From positions 1 through 64,000 of the forward strand of contig CAYVQP010000005.1 of assembly GCA_964452775.1 (NCBI GenBank): DNA of 64,000 nucleotides. The letters are read 5' to 3'. Below the pieces are notes generated by a model. That model did no database searches, had not been told where the DNA came from, and saw only the letters and a list, made by a program, of their open reading frames with translations. How positions within the stretch are numbered: the first letter of the stretch is position 1; each line of letters starts with the position of its first letter. The stretch comes from JACKCB01 sp964452775 (lineage in GTDB: Bacteria; Chloroflexota; Anaerolineae; Promineifilales; Promineifilaceae). Positions 32,966 to 42,087 of this stretch are shown here, in pieces. Both the position numbers and the translations under genes were made by a program.

Positions 32966-33772
32966 ATGCCGTTCATTGCTGTAGACGAACTCCAATATCA
33001 CTACACGAGGCAGGGCAACGGTAGACCGTTGGTATTGTTCCACGGCTTTGCCGGCAGCAGCGAGTCCTGGTCTGCACTTGCGCCTTCGCTGGCCTCGACT
33101 AATGACGTGATCTGCATTGATCTTTTGGGTCATGGCCGGAGCGCGGCTCCGGCGGAAAGTGAGCGATATGCAATGGGCCGGGTTGCCGGCGACATCATGC
33201 GGCTCCTGGACGCAATCGGCGTCGGGCCTTTTTCGCTACTTGGTTATTCTATGGGCGGCCGGCAATCGCTATTCATGGCGCTACGTTACCCCGGGCGGAT
33301 TGAAAGGCTCGTTCTCGAAAGCGCGTCGCCCGGAATTGAGACAGCTGCCGGCCGGCAGGAGCGTGTGGTCAGTGATGAGCGGCTGGCGCAGAAGATCTTG
33401 CGCTTTGGTGTGCCGGCTTTCGTTGCCGAGTGGGAGCAACTCCCAATTTTTACCTCCCAGAGCCGCTTACCGCCGGAAGTTCTTGACCGCCAGCGGCAGC
33501 AACGACTCGCTAATTCCGCCGCCGGTCTGGCCGGAAGCCTGCGGGGCATGGGTACCGGTAGCCAACCTGACCTTTGGCCGGAGCTGCCGACATTGATCAC
33601 GCCTACGCTGCTGATGGCCGGCGAACTGGACCAAAAGTACGCGCAAATTAATCGCCGAATGGCGTCTTTGATTCCCGAGGCCCAGTTGACGATCTTTCCC
33701 GAGTGCGGCCACAATATTCACCTGGAGCAACCTGCGGCATACCTGGCGCGCTTGCAGGGCTGGCTGCACTAG
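32966..33772 (+). CDS. menH: MenH-like alpha/beta hydrolase (menaquinone pathway)
   Basis: 268 residues. Probably forms 2-succinyl-6-hydroxy-2,4-cyclohexadiene-1-carboxylate in menaquinone synthesis. The alpha/beta-hydrolase elements are LVLFHGFAGSSESW (oxyanion strand), nucleophile elbow LGYSMGGR, acid MAGELDQKY and His in ECGHNIHLEQP. LVLESASPGI followed by a DERLAQKI helix is characteristic of MenH over general esterases. Its last four bases overlap the pyrD stop on the other strand. Other men genes are not in the window, so the specific assignment rests on sequence only. Confidence 0.7.
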   Translation: MPFIAVDELQYHYTRQGNGRPLVLFHGFAGSSESWSALAPSLASTNDVICIDLLGHGRSAAPAESERYAMGRVAGDIMRLLDAIGVGPFSLLGYSMGGRQSLFMALRYPGRIERLVLESASPGIETAAGRQERVVSDERLAQKILRFGVPAFVAEWEQLPIFTSQSRLPPEVLDRQRQQRLANSAAGLAGSLRGMGTGSQPDLWPELPTLITPTLLMAGELDQKYAQINRRMASLIPEAQLTIFPECGHNIHLEQPAAYLARLQGWLH

Positions 33773-34857
33773 GCTTCAGCGGACACCGGCTCACTCAGAG
33801 CGACCGGCGCAGGACGGGCCAATTCGCGGAGGATCCGGCCGGCCATGGCCGGGCCTTCGTACACCAGGCCGGTGTAGACCTGTACCAGCGTCGCCCCAGC
33901 TTCAATCTTGTTAAGCACGTCTCGGGAAGTGAACACGCCCCCAACGCCGATGATGGGCAAGGTACCGCCTGTCTGACGCGAGATGTGACGGATGATGCCG
34001 TTGCTGGCTTCGGCCAGGGGCGCGCCGCTGAGGCCGCCGGCCTCTGCTTGATGCCGGTCCTTCAGATTTTCTCGCTGGATGGTCGTATTTGTGGCCACGA
34101 TTCCGTCAATGCCTCTGTCCACTGCGGCCCGCAAAATGTCGTCCATTTCGGCAAAGGTGAGATCGGGAGCGACCTTTACCAGAAGTGGGCGACGTGGCAG
34201 CCGGTGGACAAAGCCCAGGTTCCGATTCTCCGCAGCCAGTTGTCCCAGCAGGTCAGAGACGAATTCGCGCGACTGGAGTTTGCGCAGCTCAGGGGTGTTG
34301 GGCGAGCTAATGTTCACAACCAGGTAATCCGCAAAGCGATAGACCGAGCGCATGACGGTGGCATAATCGGCAAAGGCTTCTGTGAGCCGGGTCTGTTTCT
34401 GCTTCCCCAGGCTGACGCCCAGCACAAAATTGCGGCTGCCGGCAGCCAGTTTGCGAAGTCGTTGCGTGGCGCCCACCATGCCGCCGTTTGGAAAACCCAT
34501 GCGATTGATGATCGCCCGGTCGGCCGGCAATCTGAAGACGCGTGGGCGTTCGTTACCCAGTTGCGGCCAGGGGGTGAGCGTCCCTACTTCGACGTGCCCA
34601 AAGCCCAATAGCGCCAAACCAGCCGGCACGCGAGCGTCCTTATCGTAACCGGCTGCAACGCCAAGGAGGTTCGGAAAGGTTAGCCCCCAGAGCTTCACCG
34701 GCTCGCGGGGAACCTCGCCGGAAATCCGGTGCAATAGGGTTCGGCCCAAGACAGAGGATTGGGCGCGCTCGAGGGCCGCCAATGTCCTCTCGTGGGCCTT
34801 TTCCGGGTCAGTTTGCGCGAGAACTGGAAACAGAAGCCGGCGATATAGCTCAGGCAT
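33769..34857 (-). CDS. pyrD: Quinone-dependent dihydroorotate dehydrogenase (class 2)
   Basis: Membrane-associated flavoenzyme of pyrimidine synthesis that passes electrons to the quinone pool. 362 residues, the class 2 length. The N-terminal amphipathic helices (YRRLLFPVLAQTDPEKAHE) that hold class 2 enzymes to the membrane are present. FMN barrel motifs are GVAAGYDKDARVP, VEVGTLTPWPQLGN and INRMGFPNGG, and the catalytic Ser lies in VVNISSPNTPELRKLQ. The stop overlaps the menH stop by four bases on the other strand. It follows lepA by 22 bp and is probably co-transcribed with it. Confidence 0.92.
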   Translation of the reverse strand: MPELYRRLLFPVLAQTDPEKAHERTLAALERAQSSVLGRTLLHRISGEVPREPVKLWGLTFPNLLGVAAGYDKDARVPAGLALLGFGHVEVGTLTPWPQLGNERPRVFRLPADRAIINRMGFPNGGMVGATQRLRKLAAGSRNFVLGVSLGKQKQTRLTEAFADYATVMRSVYRFADYLVVNISSPNTPELRKLQSREFVSDLLGQLAAENRNLGFVHRLPRRPLLVKVAPDLTFAEMDDILRAAVDRGIDGIVATNTTIQRENLKDRHQAEAGGLSGAPLAEASNGIIRHISRQTGGTLPIIGVGGVFTSRDVLNKIEAGATLVQVYTGLVYEGPAMAGRILRELARPAPVALSEPVSAEA

Positions 34858-34879
34858 AGCTACCCCTACCCCGGAAACA

Positions 34880-36697
34880 TCATTCGTCGTCCAGGCGCAG
34901 TACGGCCATAAATGCTTCTTGCGGCACTTCCACGTTGCCGATCATCTTCATCCGCTTCTTGCCTTTCTTTTGCTTCTCCAACAGCTTCTTTTTGCGCGTA
35001 ATGTCTCCGCCGTAGCATTTCGCCAACACATCCTTGCGCAGCGCCTTAACGTTGGCCCGGCTGATTACCTTCTTGCCCACGGCGGCCTGTATGGGCACCT
35101 CGAATAGCTGTCTGGGTATGCGTTTACGCAACTCGGTTACCAATCGCTGTCCACGATTGTAGGCGTCGTCTTCATGCACGATCATCGCTAGGGCGTCAAC
35201 CGGCTGCCGGTTGACCAGGACATCCAGTTTCACCAGAGCAGCGGCGCGATAGCCGGCAAAGTCATAATCCATTGATGCATAGCCGCGCGTGCTGCTCTTC
35301 AGTTTGTCGTAGAAGTCAACGACGATCTCCGCCAATGGCAGATCAAACCTTAGCACAACGCGACCCTGCGCGGGGTGCTCTTGCCCAACGAACTCCCCAC
35401 GACGTCTCATCGCCAACTCCATCACCACCCCATAAAACTCATCCGGCGCAAAGATCTGCACGTGCATCCACGGCTCGCGAATCTCTTCGATCTCGCTGGC
35501 ATCCGGCAGATCGGCCGGACTATCGATGATCACGACCTCCGCCGTGTTCTTCTTGACCATCTCGTAGCGCACGCTGGGAGCCGTGGCGACAATATCGAGG
35601 TCATATTCACGCTCAAGCCGTTCCTGCACGATGTCCATGTGGAATAAGCCCAGGAATCCACACCGAAAGCCGAAGTTCAGCGCGTTAGATGTCTCCGGCT
35701 CAAAGTGCAGCGAGGCGTCATTGAGCTGCAACTTTTCCAGCGCTTCCTTGAGCGCATGATAGTCGTCGTTCTCGCTAGGATAGAGGCCGGCAAAGACCAT
35801 TGGCTTAATGGCCTGGTAACCCGGAAGTGGATGCTCCGCCGGACGAGCCTTTAGCGTGATCGTGTCACCAACGCGACACTCTCGGACTGTCTTCAAGCCG
35901 GTAGCGATGTAGCCGACTTCGCCGGCGGAGAGGGAGCGGACCGGCTGCATGCCGGGCCGGAAAACCCCTAGCTCCAACGGCTCCGCGACCACACCGCTGG
36001 CCATCATCAGGATCTCTTCGCGATCGTTTATCGTGCCTTCAAAGATACGCACGTAGGCGATCACGCCCTTGTAGGAATCGTAATGGGAATCAAACACCAG
36101 AGCGCGTAGGGGCGCCGCCGCATCGCCAACCGGCGGCGGAACGGTAGTCACTACTGCCTCCAGGACCTTTTCCACATTCGTGCCCAACTTGGCGCTGATC
36201 GGGATGACTTCGTCAGGATCAACGCCGAGTAAGTTCCCGATATCCTGAGCGGCCTCCTCTGGCAGCGCCGCCGGAAGATCCGTCTTGTTTACCACGGCAA
36301 CCAGTTCCAGGTCCGCTTCCAACGCCAGGTAGAGATTCGCGAGGGTTTGGGCCTCAATGCCCTGGGTGGCGTCGACAACCAGGATAGCGCCCTCGCATCC
36401 CTGTAGCGCGCGGCTAACCTCGTAGGCGAAGTCAACGTGGCCGGGGGTATCAATCAGGTTGAGGATATAGTTGTTCCCATCAGCCGCCTTGTATTCCATC
36501 CTAACGGCAGATGCCTTGATGGTGACTCCCTTCTCCCGTTCCAGGTCCATCGAGTCCAGCACCTGCTCCTGCATTTCGCGGTCAGATATAGTGCCCGTGA
36601 TTTGCAGCAGTCTGTCCGCCAACGTGGACTTACCGTGGTCAATATGTGCGATGATCGAGAAGTTTCTAAGTCGTTGTTGCTCATACATAGCCGGCAC
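34880..36697 (-). CDS. lepA: Elongation factor 4 (LepA)
   Basis: Ribosomal back-translocase GTPase of 605 residues from GTG 36697 (ATG at 36688 is equally possible; no clear ribosome site). In order: GTPase domain with AHIDHGKSTLADR, DTPGHVDFAYEVSRALQGCE and NKTDLPAA; an EF-Tu-like domain 2; two EF-G-like domains; and the LepA-specific C-terminal domain ending with the Lys-rich segment RKKKLLEKQKKGKKRMK followed by GNVEVPQEAFMAVL. Full length and motif order match the family. First gene of the lepA-pyrD pair. Confidence 0.95.
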   Translation of the reverse strand: MPAMYEQQRLRNFSIIAHIDHGKSTLADRLLQITGTISDREMQEQVLDSMDLEREKGVTIKASAVRMEYKAADGNNYILNLIDTPGHVDFAYEVSRALQGCEGAILVVDATQGIEAQTLANLYLALEADLELVAVVNKTDLPAALPEEAAQDIGNLLGVDPDEVIPISAKLGTNVEKVLEAVVTTVPPPVGDAAAPLRALVFDSHYDSYKGVIAYVRIFEGTINDREEILMMASGVVAEPLELGVFRPGMQPVRSLSAGEVGYIATGLKTVRECRVGDTITLKARPAEHPLPGYQAIKPMVFAGLYPSENDDYHALKEALEKLQLNDASLHFEPETSNALNFGFRCGFLGLFHMDIVQERLEREYDLDIVATAPSVRYEMVKKNTAEVVIIDSPADLPDASEIEEIREPWMHVQIFAPDEFYGVVMELAMRRRGEFVGQEHPAQGRVVLRFDLPLAEIVVDFYDKLKSSTRGYASMDYDFAGYRAAALVKLDVLVNRQPVDALAMIVHEDDAYNRGQRLVTELRKRIPRQLFEVPIQAAVGKKVISRANVKALRKDVLAKCYGGDITRKKKLLEKQKKGKKRMKMIGNVEVPQEAFMAVLRLDDE

Positions 36698-36897
36698 TCA
36701 TACAAAAGCGGGAGCGTCTGAACAGCCGCGCCGCGATCTCTTTTCAGGCAGTATTGTAGTTGGCCCCAACGCGATTTGCGTCTTCGAATCGTTTGCCCAA
36801 TACTTAACGGTTATGAGCAATAGGACTATTGAATCAGCGGGTCGTTACGTTCGTTGATGATTTACCAACTAGTGAGCGCTGATAATACATCCAAGCT

Positions 36898-37383
36898 GTG
36901 GTCATGACAATGTACACCAGTAGCTCCTCACCACACGTACACGAGCCTAATCCGACTCCGCCTGATCATGATCCCTCGTTTGAACTCCAGACTACTTCAG
37001 GCGCAATCTATCGCTACACGCCGGCTGACCTGGCGTTGATGCCGCAGCAAAGCGTAGAGGAGTGCTTCATTGTCAGCACGGGTCATGGCGTGAGCGGTCC
37101 GTTTACCTTCTCCGGCGTCACGCTTTCCGACTTCCTCCGCACCGCCCTGGGTGGTCGATTTGAGTGGACGTTTGCTGATGTGGAAAGCGCGGACGGCTTT
37201 GGGACCAGCGTTGTCCGCGATGAAGTTGGGGGCGCAAGAGCGCGACCGATTCTGCTGGCCACACACATAGATGGGGCTCCGCTCTCCCGGAAGCAAGGTC
37301 TGATCAGGCTCATTGTCCCCAGTGAGACCACCGATGCCCTACGTCAGGTGAAGTGGCTGCGTAGAATCGTGGCCCATCAATAA
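36898..37383 (+). CDS. Small sulfite-oxidase-fold (molybdopterin-binding-like) protein
   Basis: 161 residues from GTG 36898 or 159 from ATG 36904; no clear ribosome site. The sequence matches the molybdopterin-binding domain fold: YTPADLALMPQQSVEECFIV, GPFTFSGVTLSDFLRTAL, LLATHIDGAPLSRKQGLIRL, then VKWLRRI at the end. The Cys in EECF is where the Mo-ligating Cys of YedY/SUOX enzymes would be. There is no Tat signal, no dimer domain and no cytochrome partner nearby, so it may be a stand-alone binding domain without catalysis. It ends 5 bp before the UGPase gene and is probably co-transcribed. Confidence 0.6.
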   Translation: MVMTMYTSSSSPHVHEPNPTPPDHDPSFELQTTSGAIYRYTPADLALMPQQSVEECFIVSTGHGVSGPFTFSGVTLSDFLRTALGGRFEWTFADVESADGFGTSVVRDEVGGARARPILLATHIDGAPLSRKQGLIRLIVPSETTDALRQVKWLRRIVAHQ

Positions 37384-37388
37384 ATGAT

Positions 37389-38786
37389 ATGCCAGGAACC
37401 GCAAGAATGAAGGTGAGTGAACTATTCGGCCCATTTTCTGACCGCATGCTGGCTGCCGGCCAGCCGGCGATCAGCATCGCCAACTTTCACTACTATTTTG
37501 AACAGCTCGTTGCCGGCAGCACGGGGCTGATTCTCGAGAAGGACATTGAGCCAATCAGGGAGCTGCCGGACGCAGACACGCTGAGGATGGATTGCCGGCT
37601 GCTGGAAACCGGGCGCAAGGCGTTGCCGCATGTGGTCGTGATCAAGCTGAACGGCGGCCTGGGTACCAGCATGGGGTTGCAGAAGGCCAAGTCGCTTCTC
37701 CGCATCAAGCACGAACTGACCTTCCTGGACGTGATCGCCCGACAGACATTGCGCCGGGGGGTTCCCCTATTGTTGATGAATAGCTTTAACACGCAGGCCG
37801 ACTCGCTGGCAGCGCTGGCCGGCTATCCAGAGCTGTCCAGGGAGTTGCCACTTGACTTCCGGCAACACATGACTCCAAAAGTCGTGTGTGCGGATTTCTC
37901 GCCGGCGGTTTGGCCAGCCAATCCCGAGCTGGAATGGGCTCCTCCTGGTCACGGAGATCTGTACATCGCTCTGGAAACCAGCGGGCTGCTCGACAAGCTT
38001 TTGCAAGCCGGCTACTTGTACGCGTTTGTCTCGAATGCGGACAATCTGGGTAGCGTGCTCGATGACCACCTGCTCGGCTATTTTGTTTCTGAGGGGTTGC
38101 CATTCATGATGGAGACTACCGAGCGAACGCACATGGATAAGAAGGGCGGCCATCTGGCGTACGACCGGGAGGGGCGCTTCGTCCTGCGTGAAACTGCCCA
38201 ATGCACGCCGGAGGACCAGGTGCACTTGCAGGATGTGACCCGCCATCGCTTCGTGAACACCAACAACCTGTGGCTGAACCTCCCACGGCTGAAACAGGCG
38301 CTGGTCGAAAGAGACTTTGTGCTGGGCCTGCCCATGATTCGCAATGCAAAGACGGTTGACCCGCGAGACAGTAGGTCAACGCCCGTCTATCAATTGGAAA
38401 CGGCGATGGGTTCGGCAATCAGCGTCTTTGAGGGCGCCGGCGCAGTCCGTGTTCCGCGAAGTCGCTTTGCACCCGTGAAGACTACCGATGACCTGTTGGT
38501 TGTACGGTCAGATGCCTTTGTGCTGACCGAAGATGACCGCATTGTATTGGCGCAGGATCGAGACTGCGCGCCGGTGGTGACCCTGGACGCTGAATTCTAC
38601 CGTTTGGTGGAGTCTTTGGACGCGCGCTTTCCTTTTGGGCCCCCTTCCCTGATCAATTGCGATGCCCTCACACTGTCCGGCGACGTGCGCTTCGGTAAAG
38701 ATGTCACGGTGGCCGGCAGAGTACACTTGCAAGCAGGCAGCCAGCCTTTAGAGATTGCTGATGGAGCCGTAATAGTAGGCGGATAG
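37389..38786 (+). CDS. UTP-glucose-1-phosphate uridylyltransferase, eukaryotic-type UDPGP family
   Basis: 465-residue cytoplasmic enzyme making UDP-glucose for polysaccharides and glycolipids. The nucleotide-binding loop LNGGLGTSMGLQKAKSLL (near residue 82), FNTQADSLAAL, and later EWAPPGHGDLYIAL and VSNADNLGSVLDDHLLGYF follow the order of the UDPGP family seen in eukaryotes and some bacteria, unlike the shorter bacterial GalU. The C-terminus ends in a left-handed-helix-like strand (GKDVTVAGRVHLQ). ATG 37389 is used; ATG 37407 is possible. Confidence 0.9.
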   Translation: MPGTARMKVSELFGPFSDRMLAAGQPAISIANFHYYFEQLVAGSTGLILEKDIEPIRELPDADTLRMDCRLLETGRKALPHVVVIKLNGGLGTSMGLQKAKSLLRIKHELTFLDVIARQTLRRGVPLLLMNSFNTQADSLAALAGYPELSRELPLDFRQHMTPKVVCADFSPAVWPANPELEWAPPGHGDLYIALETSGLLDKLLQAGYLYAFVSNADNLGSVLDDHLLGYFVSEGLPFMMETTERTHMDKKGGHLAYDREGRFVLRETAQCTPEDQVHLQDVTRHRFVNTNNLWLNLPRLKQALVERDFVLGLPMIRNAKTVDPRDSRSTPVYQLETAMGSAISVFEGAGAVRVPRSRFAPVKTTDDLLVVRSDAFVLTEDDRIVLAQDRDCAPVVTLDAEFYRLVESLDARFPFGPPSLINCDALTLSGDVRFGKDVTVAGRVHLQAGSQPLEIADGAVIVGG

Positions 38787-38829
38787 CGCCCAAGCGGCTC
38801 AGTGGCCAATCAACTCCGGCCAAATCCAA

Positions 38830-39489
38830 GTGAGAGGACCCGTGACAAATCATGATGGCCGCCATCACGGCCCCTACCAGGCAATCATCTTCGATCTCGA
38901 CGGAACGCTGTTGGACTCCTTCTACGCCCACTTCCGCGCCTACGAGGTCATGCTGCCCCACTTTGGAATCCACCTTGATGAGGGCGAACTGAGGAAAGTA
39001 TATTCGCCGGATTGGTTCGCTGTGTATCGCGCGGTGGGTCTGTCGCCGGAAAACTGGGATGAGGCCGATGAAATCTGGCTTGCCGAGGCCGCCCGGCATC
39101 CATCGGATCTATTCGCCGGCGTAGATCACCTTCTCACTCAGCTCAAGGCAAACTATCCACTTGCTATCGTCACCTCCGGCTCAGGTAACCGGGTGCGGCA
39201 AGACCTGGCCCGAACGGGTATCCGCAGCCACTTCAGGGCAATTATCACCGGCGATGACGTGCGTAACCCGAAGCCTTCCCCGGAGGGCATCCTGTTGGCG
39301 GCGGAGCAATTGCAAATCGCACCCTCCGCCGCCCTCTATGTCGGCGATACCGCAGTTGACTATGCTGCCGCACTGGCAGCCAACGTGGCTTTCGTCGGAG
39401 TTCAAAGCCCGTTGCTACACGAAGATTCTGTGCATCCATTTACCCTACTGAGCAGAGTAACGGACCTACCCGACATTCTCGTTGACTGA
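38830..39489 (+). CDS. HAD-superfamily phosphatase (phosphoglycolate-phosphatase-like)
   Basis: 219 residues from GTG 38830. Core motifs: nucleophile FDLDGTLLDS (motif I, near residue 22), motif II VTSGSGN, the motif III Lys in NPKPSPEGILLAAEQL, and motif IV YVGDTAVDYAAA. An alpha-helical cap lies between motifs I and II. It probably removes phosphate from a small metabolite (phosphoglycolate or a sugar phosphate). Same strand as the UGPase gene, 43 bp downstream, so possibly in one transcript. Confidence 0.85.
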   Translation: MRGPVTNHDGRHHGPYQAIIFDLDGTLLDSFYAHFRAYEVMLPHFGIHLDEGELRKVYSPDWFAVYRAVGLSPENWDEADEIWLAEAARHPSDLFAGVDHLLTQLKANYPLAIVTSGSGNRVRQDLARTGIRSHFRAIITGDDVRNPKPSPEGILLAAEQLQIAPSAALYVGDTAVDYAAALAANVAFVGVQSPLLHEDSVHPFTLLSRVTDLPDILVD

Positions 39490-39520
39490 GCCTGACGGGA
39501 TAAGCTGTGGGCTGCCTGGC

Positions 39521-40345
39521 TTATGCCGAGATGGGCGTCCGTAAGGTGATCTCTCGCTGTGGGAATGGAGCCGCGATGCCGGCGACATCGAAGCGCAACT
39601 TGATTTGTTCCAGCACGTCAAAGCGTACGCGCGTGTAGTCCGGCGTGTTTACCCAGGGTCGAACAGTCAGCCGGATACTGCTTTCGGCCAGTTCAAGCAC
39701 TTCCACTGCCGGCGCGGGCTCCTTCAATACCAGCGGGTGCTCACGCAGCATGGTCAGTAATTCTTCTCGCGCCTGCGCAACACTGCCGTCGTAGCGGATG
39801 GCTGCCACCAGGTCAATTCTTCGTACTTCATACGCAGAGTAGTTGGTGATGTTGTTGGTGGTTACCAAGGAGTTAGGCAAGATGATGCGCAGATTGTCCG
39901 CCGTACGTAATGTAGTGTTGAACATGCCGACCTGCTCAACATATCCGGCTGCCCCGGCCGCGTTCACCTCGTCGCCCACCTGATATGGCTTCTGCGTCAA
40001 AATGAGTAAGCCGGCTGAGAGGTTGGAGAGCGCGTCCTTGATAGCCAGGCTGACGGCCAGGCCGGCGGTAGCGAGCAGCGCGGTCAGGTTGGTGGTGTGA
40101 ATTCCCGCAGCCTCCAGCGCGCTGATCACAACTACAGCCAGCAGCCCTACGTAGACCACTCCCTGAAGGAAGTGGGTTGCCGTTTTGTCAACGCTCGCCC
40201 GAGTCAGATAGCGGGCTGCCAGCCGGCTGATCCAGCCCGCCAGCCAGCGGCCAATTATGAGTATTGCCAGTCCGAGGATAACTCCCCCGAAGATTGACAT
40301 TAGATTCCGGTTTGCCCAGTCAAACGTAACGCTCAAATCTTCCAT
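39521..40345 (-). CDS. Small-conductance mechanosensitive channel (MscS family)
   Basis: 274 residues: three N-terminal helices, the last being the pore-lining Gly/Ala-rich helix (LTALLATAGLAVSLAIKDALSN), followed by the MscS beta-domain (KPYQVGDEVNAAGAAGYVEQ, LPNSLVTTNNITNYSA) and the alpha/beta C-terminal domain. It opens on membrane stretch to release solutes. GGGAG lies ten bases before the ATG. The same frame continues upstream without a stop into the N gap, but the ribosome site supports this start. Convergent with the HAD gene. Confidence 0.88.
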   Translation of the reverse strand: MEDLSVTFDWANRNLMSIFGGVILGLAILIIGRWLAGWISRLAARYLTRASVDKTATHFLQGVVYVGLLAVVVISALEAAGIHTTNLTALLATAGLAVSLAIKDALSNLSAGLLILTQKPYQVGDEVNAAGAAGYVEQVGMFNTTLRTADNLRIILPNSLVTTNNITNYSAYEVRRIDLVAAIRYDGSVAQAREELLTMLREHPLVLKEPAPAVEVLELAESSIRLTVRPWVNTPDYTRVRFDVLEQIKLRFDVAGIAAPFPQREITLRTPISA

Positions 40346-40400
40346 TCCATTTATTCTCCCTTGGCGATGTTCACCGCAAACGATACCCAGTTTGACCTGG

Positions 40401-40500
40401 NNNNNNNNNNNNNNNNNNNNNNNNNNNNNNNNNNNNNNNNNNNNNNNNNNNNNNNNNNNNNNNNNNNNNNNNNNNNNNNNNNNNNNNNNNNNNNNNNNNN
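40401..40500. other. Scaffold gap (100 N)
   Basis: Exactly 100 unknown bases, a default gap length. The 55 bases just before it, upstream of mscS, may end a minus-strand gene (VSFAVNIAKGE then stop) or begin a plus-strand one (MFTANDTQFDL); neither can be decided. Confidence 0.95.
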
Positions 40501-41914
40501 TAGGCGAGCAGCGACTCTTCGCTCACCTTCTCCCCGTCCTTCAATACAACGAAGACCTTAACCCGTTCGCCGGCATATTCGTCTGGTACGCCGATAGCGA
40601 CGCCTTCCTTCACCTGCGGATGCTGATAAAGCACCTCTTCAATCTCCCGGGGAAAGACATTGAAGCCGCCCACGATGATCAGGTCCTTCTTGCGATCGGT
40701 GATGTAGGTGTAGCCCTCTTCGTCCATGTAGCCGATATCGCCGGTGTATAACCAGCCGTCCCGCAACGCCTCCGCTGTAGCATCCGGTTTGTTATAGTAG
40801 CCAAGCATGGTCGTTGGACTCTTCAAGACGATCTCGCCCTGTTCGTTGGCCGGCAACGTCTCGTCCGCCTCCAGGCTCACTATCTTCACATCAACATCGG
40901 GAAACGGAATCCCGACACTGCCGATCTTGTGCTGTCCCCTATAGGGGTTGGCCATGATCGCCGTTGTCGCCTCGGTCAGTCCGTAACCTTCAATCATGCG
41001 ACCGCCGGTCTTTCGCTCGAATTCGTTCTTGATGCCCAGCGTCAAAGGCGCAGCCCCCACGAATATCCCTTCCAGACTGCTGAGATCGTAGCGCTCAACG
41101 TCCGGCAGGTTGCTGAAGGCAACGAACATGGTAGGCACGCCGGTGAAGAAAGTGGGCCGGCGTTTTTCAATCTTCTTCAGGACATCTTTCGCATTAAATC
41201 TGGGTAGCAGGATGATTTCGCCCCCGGCCAACAAGGTGGTGTTCATGTTTACGCTCATCCCATACCCGTGGAAAAGCGGCAGCACAGCCAACAGCCGATC
41301 ACTTGACCTTAGCTGGCCCCATGCTTTTAGCTGGAAGGCATTGGAAACGCAGTTAAAGTGAGACAGCATGATGCCCTTGGCAACTCCGGTTGTGCCGCCG
41401 CTGTACAGCATCACCGCGAGGTCGTCAGCGTCCGCATGCGCCGGCTGGAATCCGCCGGCATCGGTTGCGGTCAACTGGTTGAAATTTAGATAGCCCAGCC
41501 CACCAACCGGCGCCTTCAACTGACCGTTCTCCCTGAAGCGCATCACCAGGCTGAGCGGAAAGGGCATGAAGTCGCCCAGCCGGCTATAGATGAGTCGCCG
41601 TAGCGGCGTCTCGCGGGCAATCTCGGCCACCTTCTCCACAAACATTGGGATCGTGATTAACGTTTCGATGCGGCCGTCATTCAGCAGAAAAGTCAGCTCC
41701 TTTGGGTTCGCCAATGGATTTAGCGGCGCCACTACTGCCCCGGCTTTCAGGATTCCGTAGTAACTGACCAGGAATTGCGGGCAGTTAGGGAGCATGATGC
41801 CGACGATTTCGCCGGAGCGGATGCCCAGGCCCTTCAGACCAGCAGCAAACCGGTCGCTCATTTGCTTGATCTCTCCATACGTCAGGCGTTTGCCGAAGAA
41901 GTCGGTGCAAGGGC
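40501..41914 (-). CDS. Fatty acyl-CoA ligase (AMP-binding), both ends lost in gaps
   Basis: A 471-residue central piece of an ANL-superfamily acyl-CoA synthetase: FFGKRLTYGEIKQMSDRFAA at its beginning, P-loop MLYSGGTTGVAKGIMLSHFN, EGYGLTEATTAIMANPYRG, then YTGDIGYMDEEGYTYITDRKKD and GFNVFPREIEEVL. The pattern is that of long-chain fatty-acid ligases, which make acyl-CoA through acyl-AMP. About 40 N-terminal and 50-60 C-terminal residues, including the catalytic Lys, are missing because both sides run into N gaps. The piece may not be in its true order or orientation. Confidence 0.85.
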
Positions 41915-42014
41915 NNNNNNNNNNNNNNNNNNNNNNNNNNNNNNNNNNNNNNNNNNNNNNNNNNNNNNNNNNNNNNNNNNNNNNNNNNNNNNNNNNNNNN
42001 NNNNNNNNNNNNNN
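41915..42014. other. Scaffold gap (100 N)
   Basis: Exactly 100 unknown bases. After it (42015-42090) a plus-strand reading ending VSKSGRKL has its TGA overlapping the next gene's ATG (ATGA). It could be the tail of a gene lost in the gap. Confidence 0.95.
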
Positions 42015-42087
42015 AGACGGAGTCCAAAGCAGAGAAGGGCGCGGGCGCAACTGAGAAAATGATTGTCAGTAAGAGTGGAAGGAAATT

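Noticed and set aside
33703..34611. 302-codon plus-strand frame opposite pyrD
   Set aside because: Antisense shadow of a well-conserved housekeeping gene; no domain pattern.
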